Shown here piece by piece: positions 10,510 to 21,084 of a stretch of DNA of 64,000 nt. This stretch comes from Dactylorhiza incarnata (Eukaryota > Streptophyta > Magnoliopsida > Asparagales > Orchidaceae): NCBI GenBank assembly GCA_033032865.1, contig JAWHQI010000013.1:8308001-8372000 (forward strand), read 5' to 3'. Made by a program: the position numbers and the translations under genes. Positions within the stretch are counted from its first letter, which is position 1, and each line of letters starts with the position of its first letter. The notes under the pieces were generated by a model. The model saw nothing but the letters and a program-made list of their open reading frames with translations, was not told the origin of the DNA and did not search any database.

Positions 10510-11601
10510 ATGACCCGAGGAGACTCTTCAGTCAATCTTGAATTCTTCTTTGATCCAGAAATCGAGCGCACCTTGCGGCGTCGTCTCCGATTTAGTGATC
10601 TACCAATAATTCAAGAAGAGTCAATCAGAGAAACTAACGAAGGCTTAATGGATAACCCCGACCATAATGAGGCCCCGCTACGGACTATGTCCTATTATGC
10701 GAGGCCAAATTTGGAGGGAACACAATCTAGCATTATTCGCCCGGCGGTGGCGAATAATAATTTTGAAATCAAAACGAGTATCATTCAAATTGTACAGCAA
10801 ACCGTCATCTTTGACGGGTTACCAGATGAAGATCCAAATTTACATTTATTGAATTTTTTGGAAATTTGCGATACGTTTAAAATTAATGGCGTCACCGATG
10901 ACGCCATTCTTTTGCGTTTATTTCCATTCTCTTTGCGGACTAAGGCCAAGCAGTGGTTGGGATCTCTTCCTAAAGGATCCATCACTACGTGGGCCGAGAT
11001 GACAGAGAAAGTTTTAACTAAATATTTTCCTCAGGCGAAGTCTGCTAAATTACGTACGGGCATTCTCTCATTTACGCAAATAGACTCGGAGTCTCTCTAT
11101 GACACATGGGAGCGCTTCAAGGAATTATTGCGGAGATGTCCTCACCATGCCCTTCCTTTATGGCAACAAGTTCAGACATTCTACAATGGTTTGAATCTCC
11201 AAACGAGGCAAATGATTGATGCGGCAGCTGGGGGAACTTTAAATAACAAAACCCCAGATGCCGCTCAAGAGCTTTTTGAGGAGATGGCCATGAATGCTTA
11301 TCAGTGGAATGAGCCACGGTCGCGTCCTAACAAACCGACCAGACTCTTTGAAGTCGAGGCCACCCCGAATTTAGCATATCAAGTAGAATGGCTCACTAAG
11401 CAAATGGCGGAGATGTCTGCTTCCTCCGCCACTAACGGGGCTAATAACTATAATAATAATAATAATTTTAATAATAATAATAATTTTAATCAAGAACAAG
11501 TTGATTATATGGGGAACTCCTATCGTCCTCCTTATAACCCAAATAATAATCTTCCTAATAGTTATAAACCACCCGAATTTTTCATGGAGCAACCCCAATA
11601 A
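10510..11601 (+). CDS. Athila-A Gag, N-terminal and central part
   Basis: A 363-residue open frame with the plant retrotransposon Gag domain at about residues 100-240 ('KTKQWLGSLPKGS'-like and 'YDTWERFKELLRRCPHH' regions). It assembles the particle and packages RNA. The start Met precedes 'TRGDSSVNLEFF', matching the start of Athila-C gag (49509). The C-terminus is Asn-rich, partly from an AAT microsatellite at 11447-11490. A frameshift near 11570-11600 moves the rest of Gag and protease to the frame beginning at 11501, so the ORF ends early. Confidence 0.88.
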   Translation: MTRGDSSVNLEFFFDPEIERTLRRRLRFSDLPIIQEESIRETNEGLMDNPDHNEAPLRTMSYYARPNLEGTQSSIIRPAVANNNFEIKTSIIQIVQQTVIFDGLPDEDPNLHLLNFLEICDTFKINGVTDDAILLRLFPFSLRTKAKQWLGSLPKGSITTWAEMTEKVLTKYFPQAKSAKLRTGILSFTQIDSESLYDTWERFKELLRRCPHHALPLWQQVQTFYNGLNLQTRQMIDAAAGGTLNNKTPDAAQELFEEMAMNAYQWNEPRSRPNKPTRLFEVEATPNLAYQVEWLTKQMAEMSASSATNGANNYNNNNNFNNNNNFNQEQVDYMGNSYRPPYNPNNNLPNSYKPPEFFMEQPQ

Positions 11602-12778
11602 TGCTCAACGCCCCCCACAAGCGAATCCTCCCGGATTCGCTCCACCACAACCACCAAAGGCCCCTTCACTTGAAGAGGTCTTCACCAAATACGTCGCCTC
11701 TACTGATGCCAATATCTGGAACCTTTCCGGATCAATTAAAAGTCTAGAAAATCAGATTGGACAACTCGCCAAGATGTTCTCCGAACGCCAGCAGGGAGCT
11801 CTACCGGGCAATACTGAGACCAATCCACGGGAGAGCGCCAACGCTATAACCCTCCGCAGCGGAAAGGTGGTAAAAAGTTCAAATTTGGCCGAGCCTGAGG
11901 TAAACGTTTCAACTCCAACTCCGCATTTAAATTCTTCTGATTTAGCCCCGCGCATTATTCAAACGCCTTCTATTCCGTATCCTTCTAAATTACAAAATGA
12001 GCGCAACGAGGAGCAGTATAAAAAATTTATAAATATTTTAAAATAAATACAAATCAATGTACCATTTTGCGAGGCACTCTCTCAAATGCCTAAATACGCA
12101 AAATATCTCAAGGATTTATTATCAAATAAAAAGAAACTTGAAGATATTTCTCGTGTTTCTCTCAACGCAGAATGTTCAGCGATAGTTCTAAATAAATTGC
12201 CGCAAAAATTAAACGATCCGGGACGGTTTTCCATCCCGTGCTTGTTCGGTAATTTCTTAAGAAAACACGCCTTGGCAGATTTGGGCGTTATCATAAATTT
12301 GATGCCATTTTCATTATTTAAAAAGCTTGGTTTGGGCACCCCAAGCCCAACCAATATAAGCATCCAACTAGCGGACAGATCAATTAAATACCCGATAGGG
12401 GTGATTGAGGATGTGCTTGTCAAGGTTGACAAATTTATCTTCCCGGTAGATTTTGTCATCCTAGACATTGAGGAAGACGCCGAAGTCCCAATTATACTCG
12501 GACGTCCTTTCCTCACCACCTCTCGGGCGATTATTGATGTGAGTAACAGCAAACTTCTCCTACGAGTTGGGGATGAAGAAGTAACTTTTAGTATTAACAA
12601 CTCTATGAGAAATTCTTTTTCTAATGACGACTCTTGCTTTACTTTAGAATCAAATTTTGAAGAGGAATTAACGTCATTTTCTGAATTAATTTCACCGTTA
12701 TTTGAAAATCCAGAAATTAAAAATTTATTTTGTCTAAAAGAAATAACTCGGCCACTCAAATTTGAAGAAGTAAAATAA
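11570..12778 (+). pseudogene. Athila-A Gag C-terminus and aspartic protease
   Basis: This continues Gag-Pol in a new frame: a Pro-rich linker, 'SLEEVFTKYV', 'LENQIGQLA' and 'NAITLRSGK' are usual Athila landmarks before protease. A TAA at 12044 interrupts it. The retropepsin follows (12086-12778), with 'LADLGVIINLMP' where the family usually has DLGAS, and the flap/C-terminal 'ILGRPFL' motif at 12497. The changed residues beside the catalytic Asp suggest loss of protease activity. A TAA at 12776 separates it from RT in the same frame. Confidence 0.85.
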
Positions 12779-13990
12779 AACATTTCTAAAATAAAAACAT
12801 CTTACGAGGAGCCACCGAGTTTGAAATTAAAACAATTGCCGGAACATTTAAAATATATATTTTTAGAAAAAGATTCAAAATTGCCTGTGATTATATCTTC
12901 CGCGCTTAACGATTCGGAAATTTCCGAATTAATTAAAATATTAAACAATCACCGCCATGCAATTGCATGGCAAATTTCTGACATCAAGGGGATTAACCCC
13001 TCATTTTGCACGCACAAAATTAATTTAGAAAATAATTCTCGCAGTACTATTCAGCCTCAACGACGGCTTAATCCAAATATGAAGGACGTCGTTAAGGGCG
13101 AAATAATAAAATTATTAGATGCGGGAATTATTTACCCAATTTCTGATAGCACTTGGGTTAGCCCAGTGCAAGTCGTGCCTAAAAAGGGTGGAATAACGGT
13201 AATCACAAATGAAAATAATGAGTTGATCCTGACCCGTACTGTTACGGGTTGGCGTGTATGCATCGATTACAGAATATTAAATGATGCTACCCGCAAGGAT
13301 CACTTCCGTTACCCTTTATTGACCAAATTTTAGAACGCTTATCTGATCACTCACACTATTGTTTTCTCGATGAACTTTCGGGATATTTTCAAATCCCAAT
13401 TGCGCCCGAAGACTAAGAGAAAACCACATTCACTTGTCCGTTCGGCACCTTCGCATAACGAAGAATGCCGTTTGGACTTTGCAACGCGCTGGCTACATTT
13501 CAAAGATGTATGTTGGCAATTTTTAATGAACTTATAGAAGACGTCATGGAAGTATTCATGGATGATTTTCTGTTTTTGGCGATTCTTTCACTAATTGTTT
13601 AAATAATCTTGACCGTGTTCTTCAACGCTGCGAAGACACGAATTTGGCACTCAACTGGGAGAAGTGCCACTTTATGGTCCGAGAGGGGTTAGTCCTCGGA
13701 CATAAAGTTTCTAGTAAGGGGATCGAGGTCGATAGGGCCAAGATCGAGGTCATAGAAAAACTCCCCACCACCATACGAATGTAAAATCTATCAGGAGTTT
13801 TCTAGGTCATGCGGGTTTCTATAGGCGGTTTATAAAAGACATCTCAAAAATTACGAAACCGCTAAGTCATCTTTTAGAAAAAGAATCCGCGTTTAATTTT
13901 GATGATGAATGTTTAAAAGCATTCAATAAAATTAAAAACAAGCTTATCAATTCTCCTATTTTAATCGCACCAAATTGGTCTCTTCCGTTT
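12779..13990 (+). pseudogene. Athila-A reverse transcriptase (frameshifted)
   Basis: Ty3/gypsy RT. The clean part, 12821-13333, contains 'AIAWQISDIKGI', 'WVSPVQVVPKKGG' and 'WRVCIDYRILNDAT'. A one-base loss near 13313 shifts the fingers/palm region, where 'CFLDELSGYFQI' (first catalytic Asp) is readable. Stops occur at about 13413 and 13457. The catalytic box reads FMDD (family usually YMDD) at about 13557-13570 and is followed at once by another frameshift. Not functional. Confidence 0.85.
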
Positions 13991-13996
13991 GAAATC

Positions 13997-14620
13997 ATGT
14001 GCGACGTGAGTGATTTTGCTGTAGGTGCAGTTTTGGGCCAACGGGTGAATAAATATTTTCACCCAATTTATTACGCAAGCAAAACTCTAACATCCGCGCA
14101 AGCAAATTATACAACAACGAAAAAAGAATTTTTGGCAATAATTTTTGCGTTTGATAAGTTTCGATCATATTTAACGCTTTCAAAAGTTATTGTTTTTACA
14201 GATCATTCCGCTCTCCGGTTTTTGCTTCAAAAAGGAGATGCAAAGCCTCGACTGCTAAGGTGGATCCTCCTACTACAAGAATTCAATTTGGAGATCCGGG
14301 ACAAAAGGGGAGCGGAGAATGTTGCAGCCGACCACCTCTCACGGTTGGAGAATCCGGCGGCAGGTGCGCTAGTGGAGGCCGAAATTGATGACAAATTTCC
14401 TAAAGAATGCATCCTCGCCACCGTAAAGGTAACGACTTCTTCCACCCCTTGGTACGCGGATTTGGCCAACTATTTGGTGGCCCGGGTCCTACAAAAAGAT
14501 TTTTCAAGTCAACAAAAGAAGAAATTCTTTTCGGACTTGAAAAATTATTTTTGGGAGGACCCCTTTTTATTTCGTGTCTGCGCGGACCAAGTGGTAAGAA
14601 GGTGTATTGCGAGCAAGGAA
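13997..14620 (+). pseudogene. Athila-A RNase H and connection domain
   Basis: An open frame with Gypsy RNase H features: '[15 protein letters not shown]' (first catalytic Asp), 'YYASKTL', '[21 protein letters not shown]' (catalytic Glu) and '[12 protein letters not shown]' (catalytic Asp), then '[12 protein letters not shown]'. It degrades the RNA strand during reverse transcription. A frameshift near 14620 separates it from integrase; residues after that in this frame are noise. Confidence 0.86.
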
Positions 14621-15726
14621 GGCGTTTGCGGCACTGCCACGAAGGACCAACCGGTGGTCACTATCAAGCAAATCGGACCGCAAGGAAGGTGCTAGAGGCA
14701 GGCTTCTATTGGCCCTCCTTATTCAAAGACGCTCACAATTTTGTGAGAAATTGCGATCGGTGCCAACGGTCAGGTAACATTACTAGCCGGGACGAAATGC
14801 CCCAAAATATTTTTCTAGAATGCGAAATTTTTGATTTGTGGGGAATTGATTTTGTAGGTCCTTTACCCTCTTCCTGTAATAATAAATATATTCTTGTTGC
14901 GGTCGATTACGTGTCTAGGTGGGCGGAAGCACAAGCTTTCCCCACCAACGACGCGAGAGTCATCGTGCAATTTTTAAAAAAATTATTTTCACGATTCGGC
15001 ACACCCCGAGCACTAATTAGTGATCGGGGAACACATTTTTGTAACAACCAACTTGCTAAAATTTTAGCTAAGTATGGAGTTACCCACAAGTTATCTACCG
15101 CCTACCACCCACAAGCAAATGGTCAAGTAGAGGTGGTGAATCGTGAACTAAAAGGAATTTTAGAAAAGACCATATCCGTTAATAGAAAGGATTGGGTTTT
15201 AAAATTAGACGACGCACTCTGGGCCTATCGGACAGCGTACAAAACCGCCATTGGATGTACGCCGTACCGGTTAGTCTATGGTAAAGCTTGTCATTTGCTG
15301 GTAGAATTAGAACATCGTGCTTTTTGGGCGCTAAAATTTTTATATTTGAATTTAGATTTAGCCTCCGAACAAAAAAAACTACAACATAATGAACTAGACG
15401 AATGGCGCGCGAACGCCTATGAAAATAATAAATTTTATAAGGAGCGAACTAAATTCTATCATGATAAAAAAATTAAACACCCAAAAACTTTTTCACCGGG
15501 TGATTTTGTCCTACTTTTTAACTCTAGACTTAGGCTTTTTCCGGGGAAATTAAGAACCCGATGGTCCGGTCCCTTCAGAGTAACAGAAGTTTGGCTAAAT
15601 GGGACCGTGCTTATAGAGCACCCGGACAAAGGATCTTTTAAGGTTAACGGACAACGTTTGAAATTATACCACCCCGGCGACCCAGCAACCGGAAATATCA
15701 AAACAATGCACTTAACGAATATTTAA
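14621..15726 (+). pseudogene. Athila-A integrase
   Basis: The integrase frame opens at 14407, but homology starts near 14621. It has the HHCC zinc-binding domain ('[24 protein letters not shown] ...' with CDRCQRSG), then the catalytic core: '[12 protein letters not shown]' (Asp), '[15 protein letters not shown]' (Asp) and '[16 protein letters not shown]' (Glu). The C-terminal 'LKTRWSGPF'-like segment reads '[11 protein letters not shown]'. The domain itself looks intact, but it is out of frame with RNase H. It ends at TAA 15724-15726. Confidence 0.88.
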
Positions 15727-15737
15727 GAAAACGCCAC

Positions 15738-15787
15738 TTAGTCAAGCTACGCGACGGTAAACAAAGCGCTCTTGGGAGGCAACCCAA
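15738..15787 (+). other. Post-pol hairpin motif (AGCGCT / TTGGG-AGGCAA-CCCAA)
   Basis: Shortly after the pol stop, 'aaacaaagcgct' is followed by a hairpin with arms TTGGG (15772-15776) and CCCAA (15783-15787). The same arrangement follows protease in Athila-C (51472-51489) and occurs in weaker form in Athila-B (27751-27767). I recall similar sequences after pol in other plant Athila/Tat elements; its role is unknown to me. Confidence 0.6.
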
Positions 15788-15961
15788 TGTTAACCTCTTT
15801 ATTTTTCTCTTTCTTTTCTTGTTTGTTCTTCTAATTTAACTCTGTAGGTGTTTGACCGGCAACCCTAACTACCATCCAGGGAAGCCCTCTTTACACTTTA
15901 GTAATTTATCTTGATTTTTCTTTATTGTCATTTTTTTTAGTTTTATCTTTCATACTTAGTT

Positions 15962-16002
15962 TTAAACATTGGGGACAATGTTTAATTTTAAGTATGAGGG
16001 TG
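15962..16002 (+). other. Internal GNRA-type hairpin followed by a second polypurine tract (Athila-A)
   Basis: Arms TTAAACATTG and CAATGTTTAA pair perfectly over 10 bp around GGGA, a GNRA-type tetraloop (15962-15985). AAGTATGAGGGTG (15990-16002) follows and resembles the real polypurine tract at 17499-17512. The same pairing of features exists at 27840-27880 and 53602-53640. Confidence 0.75.
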
Positions 16003-16051
16003 TAGCATAACTTTCTTTGTAGTTTTACTTGAAAAAAAAATGAAATTAAAT

Positions 16052-16143
16052 TTCTTGGAAAGGACGCTTTGGGCTTGAATTCCCATCATAACCTCTAGTA
16101 CCTTGCAAACCCTTCACTGGGTAGATCTTGGGAAGCCCAAGAA
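16052..16143 (+). other. Structured ~90-nt element, copy A2
   Basis: Second copy of the block at 10263, with closing arms TTCTTGG (16052-16058) and CCAAGAA (16137-16143). It keeps inner hairpins TGGG/CCCA and ACCC/GGGT. It lies 50 bp after the internal polypurine tract. Confidence 0.75.
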
Positions 16144-17475
16144 CAAAAAAATCTATTAGGAAATGTTTTTTTTAATTATTATTATTCATCAAAACGCCCA
16201 CTTGTTGAATTGTAAGTTCTAAGTAGACTGTTTTTCATATGGACTACAAATTATTTTGTGCTAGAATAGTTTTTGAAACTTTTGAGTAAAATTGTTGACT
16301 CATGTAGTGCTCCTAGTCATATGCATGTCCTTGAGTAGTGTTGGTGTAAAATTAAATTCTTGGCATAGATCTAAAATTATGTTTTATTAATTTGCGCAGT
16401 AATAATTTATTTTACTTTTAATTCGAATCCGGTCTTATCCAAAAGTAGTTTAGGTGAGTGTGTAGAGGATTGTTAGAAAGCTATTACTCGATTTAAACAG
16501 AAGGGTGTCCTTTCTCGATGTCTAGAACTTGCCCCAAGCTATTTTCGAAACATGTGCACTTTAGACAAATTAACCTTACGGAAGTGATTTAGGCCTTTCT
16601 TTGGATAGTTTGAGCCTTTGCACCCAACCTAGATTTACTACCATTGTTCACACAAATTTGAGCCTTACACCTTTATTTGAACCACCCTCATCACTTCGGC
16701 ACCAAAGCTAAAAAGCCCCTAACCCAAATGAACACTTGAAATTTTGAGCTAAATTTTTGAAAATTTTTTATTTGGGTATGATTGAATGAAGAAAAAAAAA
16801 TTATGGCTATCAATTCAAAAGAAATGAAGGTTATATCAAGTTGCAATAATCTCATAATGATATGCGGCCTAGGTATGCACATGCATACCTGGAATGATCC
16901 CAATTATGAAGATTCAAAAAAGGAAAAAAAAAAAAGAGAATGAGAGTGTTTCCCATAGAAAAATATGTGTATGGGGGTAAAGCTTCTTTATTTTGTGGTA
17001 GTCATTATTTTAGCTCAAAATTTTTTTGTTTAAGTGGAATGCGCCTTCATGTTTATCATTGTGTACCTATCCCTTAAACCCAAACCTTAAAATATACCCT
17101 ATTTAAGTCCTAAAGATCCATAGAGTTGATTAAGTATGAAGTGTAGTAGAGAAGGTGCAAACGGGCAAGCCTATGGCCGTCAACATTGATGGATTTCTTT
17201 GGAGGCCACCCCGAGCGTTCAAGTCTAGTAATTTAAATCTCAGCAATCACGTTATTTTCTCCCTTTACATGACTTTTCGATTGACCGTCAACTCATCTTT
17301 AAAGTAATGATAAATAATTATAACCCAGTTTGAATATTCCATAAATTAGTATTTATGCCAATAACGTCTTTTTACTAAAACATTTACGCATGTCAGCATA
17401 GAACTTCGCATTTTACTCTCTAGCTTTCATATTTCTTTCTAGCATTATTTTTTTCCTACCCTTATGAAGACTGGT

Positions 17476-17512
17476 TTGCTCGGGACGAGCAATGAGCAAG
17501 TATGGGGGTGTT
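17476..17512 (+). other. Athila-A terminal hairpin and 3' polypurine tract
   Basis: Arms TTGCTCG and CGAGCAA (17476-17492) around GGA lie just before AAGTATGGGGGTGTT, which abuts the 3' LTR and should prime plus-strand DNA. Equivalent hairpins occur at 28981 (Athila-B), 54917 (Athila-C) and 58390 (Athila-D, reversed). Confidence 0.8.
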
Positions 17513-19205
17513 TGATGAGTAATTTATTTACTCATCTTTTAGTTTAGGTTTATTACGTTTTTAATATAAAATTATGTTATTTATAGGAATTTTATCATTT
17601 AAATCCTTCCATTCTTTATTTCATAAGCTAACTTAAGTTTATTTTGTGCTTTCAGGCTTTCTGGGATGTTTCGAGCAAAAAGTTAAATTACACACCCCAG
17701 GTCACGGGCGTGACCCATGGGCGTGTAACCTACGAAGTGTTCAGACCTGTTTCTGCCACTCCGGGGACGTTCCATGAAGAATTCGCCAAGTACACGCCCC
17801 AGGTCACAGGCGTGACCAAGGGCGTGACCCTATGTCACGGCCGCGACCCGCTGAGATGAAGCAGAACCGCTGAGACCGCTGAGATCAAACCTTACATGCC
17901 CCAGGTCACGGGCGTGACCATGGGGGCTTGACATCCAAGTCCCGCCACAAGCATCCAGAGCCAGCTGCCACGTCAATTAAAATTACACGCCCCCGGTCAC
18001 AGGCGTGACATCAAGTCACGGGCATGACAATTGAGGCGTGACATCCAGCACGGGCGTGACTCTTCCCGCGCCAAATTCCCTCCGAAGCTTCCCTCCAGCA
18101 GCGAGTTTTAAAGGTTACATGCCCCAGGTCACGGGCGTGACCTAGGGCGTGGCACGTCCGTAACGCCTGCATTGAAGCCAGACGGCGCCTTCTCCGCTCA
18201 CAGCAAATCATGCCCCTTACACGCCCTTGGTCACGGGCGTGACCAAGGGCGTGTAACACCATAATTCTGCCTATTTAAAGGGAGCTTTTCCAGATGTTTG
18301 GGGACGAAGTTTGGGGAGTTCTAGCTTATTTTCTTGCACTAGCTTTAATCTTGTATGTCATTTCCTTCTTGCACTTTTATTTCCCAAGCTTGTACCTTCA
18401 ATTTTCTAGTTGTAATTTCTTTTGCTAATCAATAAAATAGTACCTTTCTCTTGTTTTTACTCTCAACCTTCATTATGTACTTCTTTCATTTTATTATTTC
18501 CTCCATCTCTATGAGTAGCTAAATTCTATTAGCACTCGGCCGAGATGATCCAAGGGAAATATAGTTCTTGATCCAAATTCTAGCTTCTCTTTCTCTTCCT
18601 TAGAATACTTTAGATTTATTCTTGAACTTGCATTGGATTGAGATTATATCATCGATATATAACTCTCATCTTTGTTTTCGTAATCTATAATCGAGAGGTT
18701 TTGATTTCGAATCGATCATTTCAAGAATAAAAAAAAGTTGAATGCACTCCTCAAGCGAGGATGACATAATTCTTCCTAATTGGAGTAAAATTCAATAGCG
18801 GGGTTCACTACGATAAGGCGAGTTTTAGATTTCGATTCTAGAACAAAAGTTCGTTTGATCAACTAAACTCAGTTGAGCGTATCCTCGAGAGAGGTGTGCT
18901 CATAAATCGGGAACCTCCACGGTCAAGTATTTTCTTAAGAGATTTAGAAGTTGTTCTTTTATATATTATTTTCCCTAGGTGATTCAAGGCTGAGTATTAA
19001 CCTGTAACCCATTATTTTAAATAAGTTATTTCTCTTTCTCGCAACCAAACAACCACAATTTTTATTCGATAAAATAATAGAGATTTTCTGAAGTAAGAGT
19101 ACTCAACCGCCCCGAGTCTAATACGACCTTGGTTTCTTACAACCTATACAACATTCGATACAGTACACTTGCCGTTGTCGTTTGCGAATATAGTTTTGCG
19201 CATCA
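17513..19205 (+). repeat. Athila-A 3' LTR (1693 bp)
   Basis: A direct repeat of 8479-10159, starting TGATGAGTAA and ending CATCA at the AATGT duplication. It has the tip hairpin 17514-17536, the palindrome block about 17690-18255, TATTTAAA at 18272 and AATAAA in the R region. An extra CACG/CGTG half-unit near 18235 accounts for most of the length difference. Confidence 0.93.
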
Positions 19206-19514
19206 AATGTCCACAGATTATCCTTCAGTCAGATTATTGCTGAAAGAAACAGGAAGAATGCTGCAGTCTCTTCTGCTGAACATGTACACAGTGCTGCACC
19301 AATTCAGAAAAATGTTCAGAAAAGGAGATACAATATTCATGATTGTTGGTGCTGTGGCAATGTGGGACACTTTGCCATAGATTGTTGGTACAAATCCAAT
19401 GTACCAAATGCAAAAAGGAGCTTTCCTGCTATGAGTGTAGCTAATGTGAGAGTATCTCATCAAACTAACAGGCACCTAGGACCCAAAGCTTTTTGGGATC
19501 CTAAGGATAACTAA
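19206..19514 (+). pseudogene. Copia-1 gag, last part
   Basis: The gag frame resumes exactly after the AATGT duplication. It contains a second zinc knuckle, 'CWCCGNVGHFAIDC' (CX2CX4HX4C), a feature of SIRE-like gags with two knuckles. It ends at TAA 19512-19514. ORFs starting at 19129 read across the junction and are artefacts. Confidence 0.85.
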
Positions 19515-19525
19515 ATCTTTCCTTG

Positions 19526-20841
19526 CAGGGTAGTTCAAGTACCAGTCTCAATCAAATATGGTACTTGGACAGTGGGTGCTCAAGGCACATGACTGGAACT
19601 AGAAGTCTTCTACAAGATTACAAGCTTGTGAAGAATGGACCCAAAGTTATATTTGGGGGAGCTGAAAAAGGAGTCACCAAAGGCTATGGTATGATCTCCA
19701 ATGGCATAGTTACAATCACAAGGGTAGCTTATGTTGAAGGGTTGCAACACAACCTAGTAAGCATAAGTCAACTATGTGACTTAGGCTATGTCATTGAATT
19801 CCACAATGACAAGTGCTTGATAAAAAAGTCAAATGACTTAGAGAATATTCTCTCAGGCACTAGGAGTGGAAATGTTTATTGCTTAGATTTCATTTGCAGT
19901 AATTCTTTTACTTCTGTTTGTCTTGTAGCTAATGAGAATAAGTCTCTTTGTGTTCAATGGCACAAGAGACTTGCTCATATTAACTACAAGACAATGTATA
20001 GACTGTTCTCTAAAAATCTTGTTAGGAATTGTCCAAATTTAAAATGTATTAAAGATGGTCCCTGCCATGCATGCCAAATGGGTAAGCAAACAAGGGCCAC
20101 CTTTAAATGAATTGGCTCCAAAGACACTGAAAGATATCTTTATCTCTTGCATATGGACTTGTTTGGTCCTTTGCCAATTCTGAGCCTAGGTGGGAAGTTA
20201 TATACTTTGGTGATTGTTGATGATCACTCAAAATATACATAAGTATTCTTCCTTAAGAAGAAATATGATACTTTAAATATATTTATCAATCATGTCAAGG
20301 CAATTCAGAATGATCTACAATGTGCTATGGTCAGGACTAGGACTGACCATGGCACATAATTTCAATCTGATGCAATGACAAGATTTTGTCAAGAATTGGT
20401 ATCACCCAAGGGTTCTCCTCCCCAAGGACTCCACAACAAAATGGTGTGGCTGAGAGGAGGAATAGGACCTTGATAGAGGCTGGGAGAACACTACTTAGTG
20501 ACTCCTCACTCCCAGAATATTTCTGGGCTGAGGTAGTCAATACAACTTCTCATGTTCTCAATAGAGCTTCTATCAATAAGGTTCATGGAAAAACCCCCTA
20601 CGAAAATCTAAAAGGCAAACAACCTACCATTTCATATTTTAGAATCTTTGGCTCCAAATTCTACATTCTAAATAATGGAAAATATCAATTAACAATGCTT
20701 GCAGAGAAATGCAATGTAGGTGTTCTTGTTGGCTATAGCTCACATAGTAGAGCTTATAGAGTATACAACAAGAAAACTCATGTTGTAGAGGAGTCTATGC
20801 ATGTTGTTTTTGATGAGACCAGCCTAATATATAAAGGCTAG
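19526..20841 (+). pseudogene. Copia-1 protease and integrase
   Basis: Protease starts with 'IWYLDSGCSRHMTG', carrying the DSG catalytic triplet intact. The gag-pre-integrase domain follows ('WHKRLAHINYKTM', 'CHACQMGKQ' zinc ligands). A stop at 20108 interrupts it. The catalytic core has 'HMDLFGPLP' (Asp) and 'RTDHGT' (Asp) with stops near 20241 and 20357. After a frameshift near 20395 comes 'PQQNGVAERRNRTLIE' (Glu). It ends at the stop near 20839. Dead by multiple lesions. Confidence 0.88.
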
Positions 20842-21084
20842 TCTAGATCTTCTGTTTTGACAGGAAATGAATAGGAATTGGAAAGGATATCTATACAAGA
20901 CACTCCCAGTTGCAACAAAACTATTTCTGATGCTGCCATCCCTGAAGAGGAAGAAGTCAACCTTGATGAAGAAGCTGCTGAACCTGCAGAAACCGCACAG
21001 CTAGCTGAGAACAGAATGACTGCAGCCACCAGACATCTAAGGGATCATACCATAGAGTAGATAATAGGGAATGTTCAGCAAGGT

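Larger units (their letters stand above)
15727..17512 (+). other. Athila-A 3' non-coding region
   Basis: About 1.8 kb with no credible ORF. It holds the post-pol hairpin, an internal hairpin plus polypurine tract (15962-16002), the second ~90-nt element (16052-16143), blocks shared with Athila-C (about 16513-16535 and 17160-17215), and the terminal hairpin and polypurine tract (17476-17512). Athila elements often carry an envelope-like ORF here; none is present. Confidence 0.8.
8479..19205 (+). mobile_element. Athila-A: Gypsy/Athila retrotransposon, complete but inactive
   Basis: A 10.7-kb insertion in Copia-1 gag with TSD AATGT (8474-8478, 19206-19210). Long LTRs start TGATGAGTAA and end CATCA. 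The tRNA-Asp primer-binding site, gag, protease, RT, RNase H, integrase, a long 3' non-coding region and a polypurine tract follow in standard order. Gag phrases such as 'GSITTWAEMTEKVLTKYFP' and 'MIDAAAGGTLNNKT' are characteristic of the Athila lineage. Frameshifts and stops in gag, RT and integrase make it non-autonomous now. By eye the first ~228 bp of the LTRs differ at about 10 positions. Confidence 0.95.

Noticed and set aside
8479..19205. DNA transposon with TGATGAG...CATCA inverted ends
   Set aside because: Direct LTRs, primer-binding site, polypurine tract and gag-pol show an LTR retrotransposon; the inverted tips are the LTR tips.
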